Of a DNA stretch of 64,000 nucleotides, positions 62,549 through 64,000 are shown in pieces. The DNA lies in NCBI GenBank assembly GCA_023383055.1, contig JAHDYP010000010.1, forward strand, positions 9,060 through 73,059, in the 5' to 3' direction. Every line of letters starts with the position of its first letter. Positions within the stretch are counted from its first letter, which is position 1. The translations under genes and the position numbers were made by a program. The stretch comes from Verrucomicrobiota bacterium. Its GTDB lineage: Bacteria; Verrucomicrobiota; Verrucomicrobiia; Limisphaerales; JAHDYP01. Below the pieces are notes generated by a model. It was not told the DNA's origin and did not search any database. It saw only the letters and a program-made list of their open reading frames with translations.

Positions 62549-64000
62549 TTACCGCGCTCCCGTCCCCGCCCCGCCGCTCGGCGGCAGCACCACGTCCCGT
62601 AACAAGTCCGCCCGAATCTCCTCCTCCAGATTCAACACCACCACCTCGTGCGTGTTTGTCGCCGTCAGCACATACTTCCGCGCCGGGCCGATCGCCCGCA
62701 CCAGCGTGTCGAGGTAGTTCTTCTGCCCATACACCGAGGGCGAAGCCTCCCAGGCCTTGGCCCGGTTCAGAAAACTCCCCGCCTCCGCCGACGCCGTGGC
62801 CACTTTCAACGCCCGATCGCTCCGGGCCTCGCTCAAAAGGTTGGTCGCCTCGGCGATCGCCAGCGGCAGTTTGCCGGCGGCATACGCTTGGGCCGACAGG
62901 ATATTGGTCTCCTTGTGCTGGATGGTGGCCACCACCTCCTCGAAGGCCGCCGCCACCGCCGCGGTCCGGTTCCCAATCGGCGGATGCACCCCTTGTAGCC
63001 CCACAAAAACGATTTGCGCCCCCAGTCCCTCGGCGTCCACGCTCGCCTGGATCCTCAACTGGAGCGTCTCCGCCGCCCGCAGTCGCCCGGTCGACATCAC
63101 TTCCTCAAACTCCGTGTTGACCAGGTAACGGACCACTTCGCGACTGGCCAACTGCTCCAGCAACGTGGCCGCATCCGCATGTTCATACGCCCAGGCCACC
63201 AGATTCGTCACCTGGTATTGCACCGGGATGCTCACCGCCAGCAGACTCGCCGGTACCGCCTTGTCCCCCGCCCGTTCCACCGACACCGTCTGGCTGCTCG
63301 CCACCAGCATGTTGTACTCCTCGGCGTAGTGCGGCCGCGTCCATAACACGGTCATCTCCTTGTCCAAATCCGGATCCGGCACCACCCCGAGCGTGATCGT
63401 GTGCACCTGGCGGGTCTCGAAGATCCGCACCTGGTCGATCGGCCACGGCCATTTGAAATGCAATCCCGCTTCCAGCACCGCCCGCCCCTCGACCCGGCGG
63501 CCGAACCGCTCCAACAACCCCTGCTCGCTCGGTTCGATGATCACAAACGTCGTCGATAACGAAAGCACCGCCAACTGCAGCAAAATGATCCAGGCTAGCG
63601 CCCGCTCCAAAAACTTGTAAAACCAGGTCTCCGAAACCTTGAAGCCCAACTGGTAATCCAACGCCTGCGCCGCCGTCGTCACCAGCCCGCCCGGCTGCCC
63701 CAACAGCCCGATCAACCGGCTCTCGTACAGTAAACGACCCGCCCGCCCCTTGACCCGCGGCCGGTAAATCTCCAAGACCAGCCCCGCCAGCGTCTCCACC
63801 GCCGTCATCGCCAGCAGGATCGTCAGCGCCCGGGCCAGATACAGGTCGAGCCGCGGAAAACCGACAAACGCCGAACCTTCCGCCACCGCCACCAACAAGC
63901 AGATGACCGCCCCCAGCAACAGGTAACCCGCTCCCGGCCGCAACAGGTGCTGGCGATCCAGGCGCGCCAGATTGGCCGAGTACTTCCCCAGGAGAAACAA
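62549..64000 (-). CDS. SPFH-domain protein with polytopic N-terminus, HflK-like (5' end outside window)
   Basis: Open to the window edge, at least 483 codons; the first codon at the edge is a TTG inside the gene, so the start is outside. At least three hydrophobic segments (PGAGYLLLGAVICLLVAVAE, ALTILLAMTAVETLAGLVLE, ALAWIILLQLAVLSLSTTFV) precede the SPFH core, which starts IIEPSEQGLLERFGRRVEG, then LHFKWPWPIDQVRIFETRQV, VSIPVQYQVTNLVAWAYEHA, LASREVVRYLVNTEFEEVMS. A C-terminal helical stretch holds ILSAQAYAAGKLPLAIAEAT. The polytopic N-terminus is unlike the single-anchor HflK. First visible gene of the operon. Confidence 0.85.
   Translation of the reverse strand: MFLLGKYSANLARLDRQHLLRPGAGYLLLGAVICLLVAVAEGSAFVGFPRLDLYLARALTILLAMTAVETLAGLVLEIYRPRVKGRAGRLLYESRLIGLLGQPGGLVTTAAQALDYQLGFKVSETWFYKFLERALAWIILLQLAVLSLSTTFVIIEPSEQGLLERFGRRVEGRAVLEAGLHFKWPWPIDQVRIFETRQVHTITLGVVPDPDLDKEMTVLWTRPHYAEEYNMLVASSQTVSVERAGDKAVPASLLAVSIPVQYQVTNLVAWAYEHADAATLLEQLASREVVRYLVNTEFEEVMSTGRLRAAETLQLRIQASVDAEGLGAQIVFVGLQGVHPPIGNRTAAVAAAFEEVVATIQHKETNILSAQAYAAGKLPLAIAEATNLLSEARSDRALKVATASAEAGSFLNRAKAWEASPSVYGQKNYLDTLVRAIGPARKYVLTATNTHEVVVLNLEEEIRADLLRDVVLPPSGGAGTGAR

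Overview
The window is GC-rich bacterial DNA, almost fully coding, with no rRNA, tRNA, IS element, phage gene or CRISPR array that I can see. Gene content points to Verrucomicrobiota, probably a Pedosphaera/Limisphaera-like lineage: a giant secreted CotH/lamin-tail protein, a DUF5107-TPR protein, an FGE-type domain fused to FG-GAP repeats, Tat-exported TIM-barrel isomerases, a DUF4912 gene beside a GH57 branching enzyme, and many start codons with weak or no Shine-Dalgarno. The assignment is inferred from gene families, not from a marker gene.

Layout. 1-12.1 kb: secreted or envelope proteins, namely a CotH/LTD giant (partial), signal peptidase I, a GH51 arabinofuranosidase, a small membrane protein and an FG-GAP/FGE-like protein. 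12.5-17.2 kb: a co-directional metabolic run of pta, a BioD-like/DRTGG protein (together a split version of the long Pta), hisC and argA. 17.3-25.8 kb: a DUF5107-TPR protein, a nitroreductase-like enzyme, an ECF sigma/anti-sigma/membrane-protein operon and a Tat-exported sugar isomerase-like protein. 25.8-29.5 kb: a LytS/LytR-type two-component system divergent from a PBP4-type D,D-carboxypeptidase. 29.7-36.0 kb: pyruvate dehydrogenase E1 divergent from a lipoate ligase-like gene, a small CBM48 protein, then a ymdB-xseA overlap. 36.2-40.9 kb: a Tat-exported DegT aminotransferase, a second Tat isomerase, an SDR and a GH88 unsaturated-uronyl hydrolase. 40.9-45.5 kb: a 42-bp perfect palindrome ahead of a DASS anion transporter, a receiver protein, a soluble cNMP-domain histidine kinase and pyrF. 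46.1-49.0 kb: a DUF4912 gene broken by an in-frame TAA, followed by a GH57 branching enzyme. 49.2-54.2 kb: a DUF481 outer-membrane protein, two lipoproteins, a TMEM14-like protein, a tandem-HMA exported protein and an SSS symporter. 54.3-64.0 kb: one tight seven-gene minus-strand operon with three SPFH (HflK/HflC-like) proteins, a His-rich metal P-type ATPase, an ABC-2 exporter and an unknown membrane-anchored protein.

The most interesting pieces are the SPFH/P-type ATPase/ABC operon at the right end, the interrupted DUF4912 gene, the 42-bp palindrome, a structured leader ahead of pta, and the heptanucleotide repeats at 9.24 and 39.45 kb. No computation was run. Domain calls come from reading the translated sequence, so boundaries are approximate.
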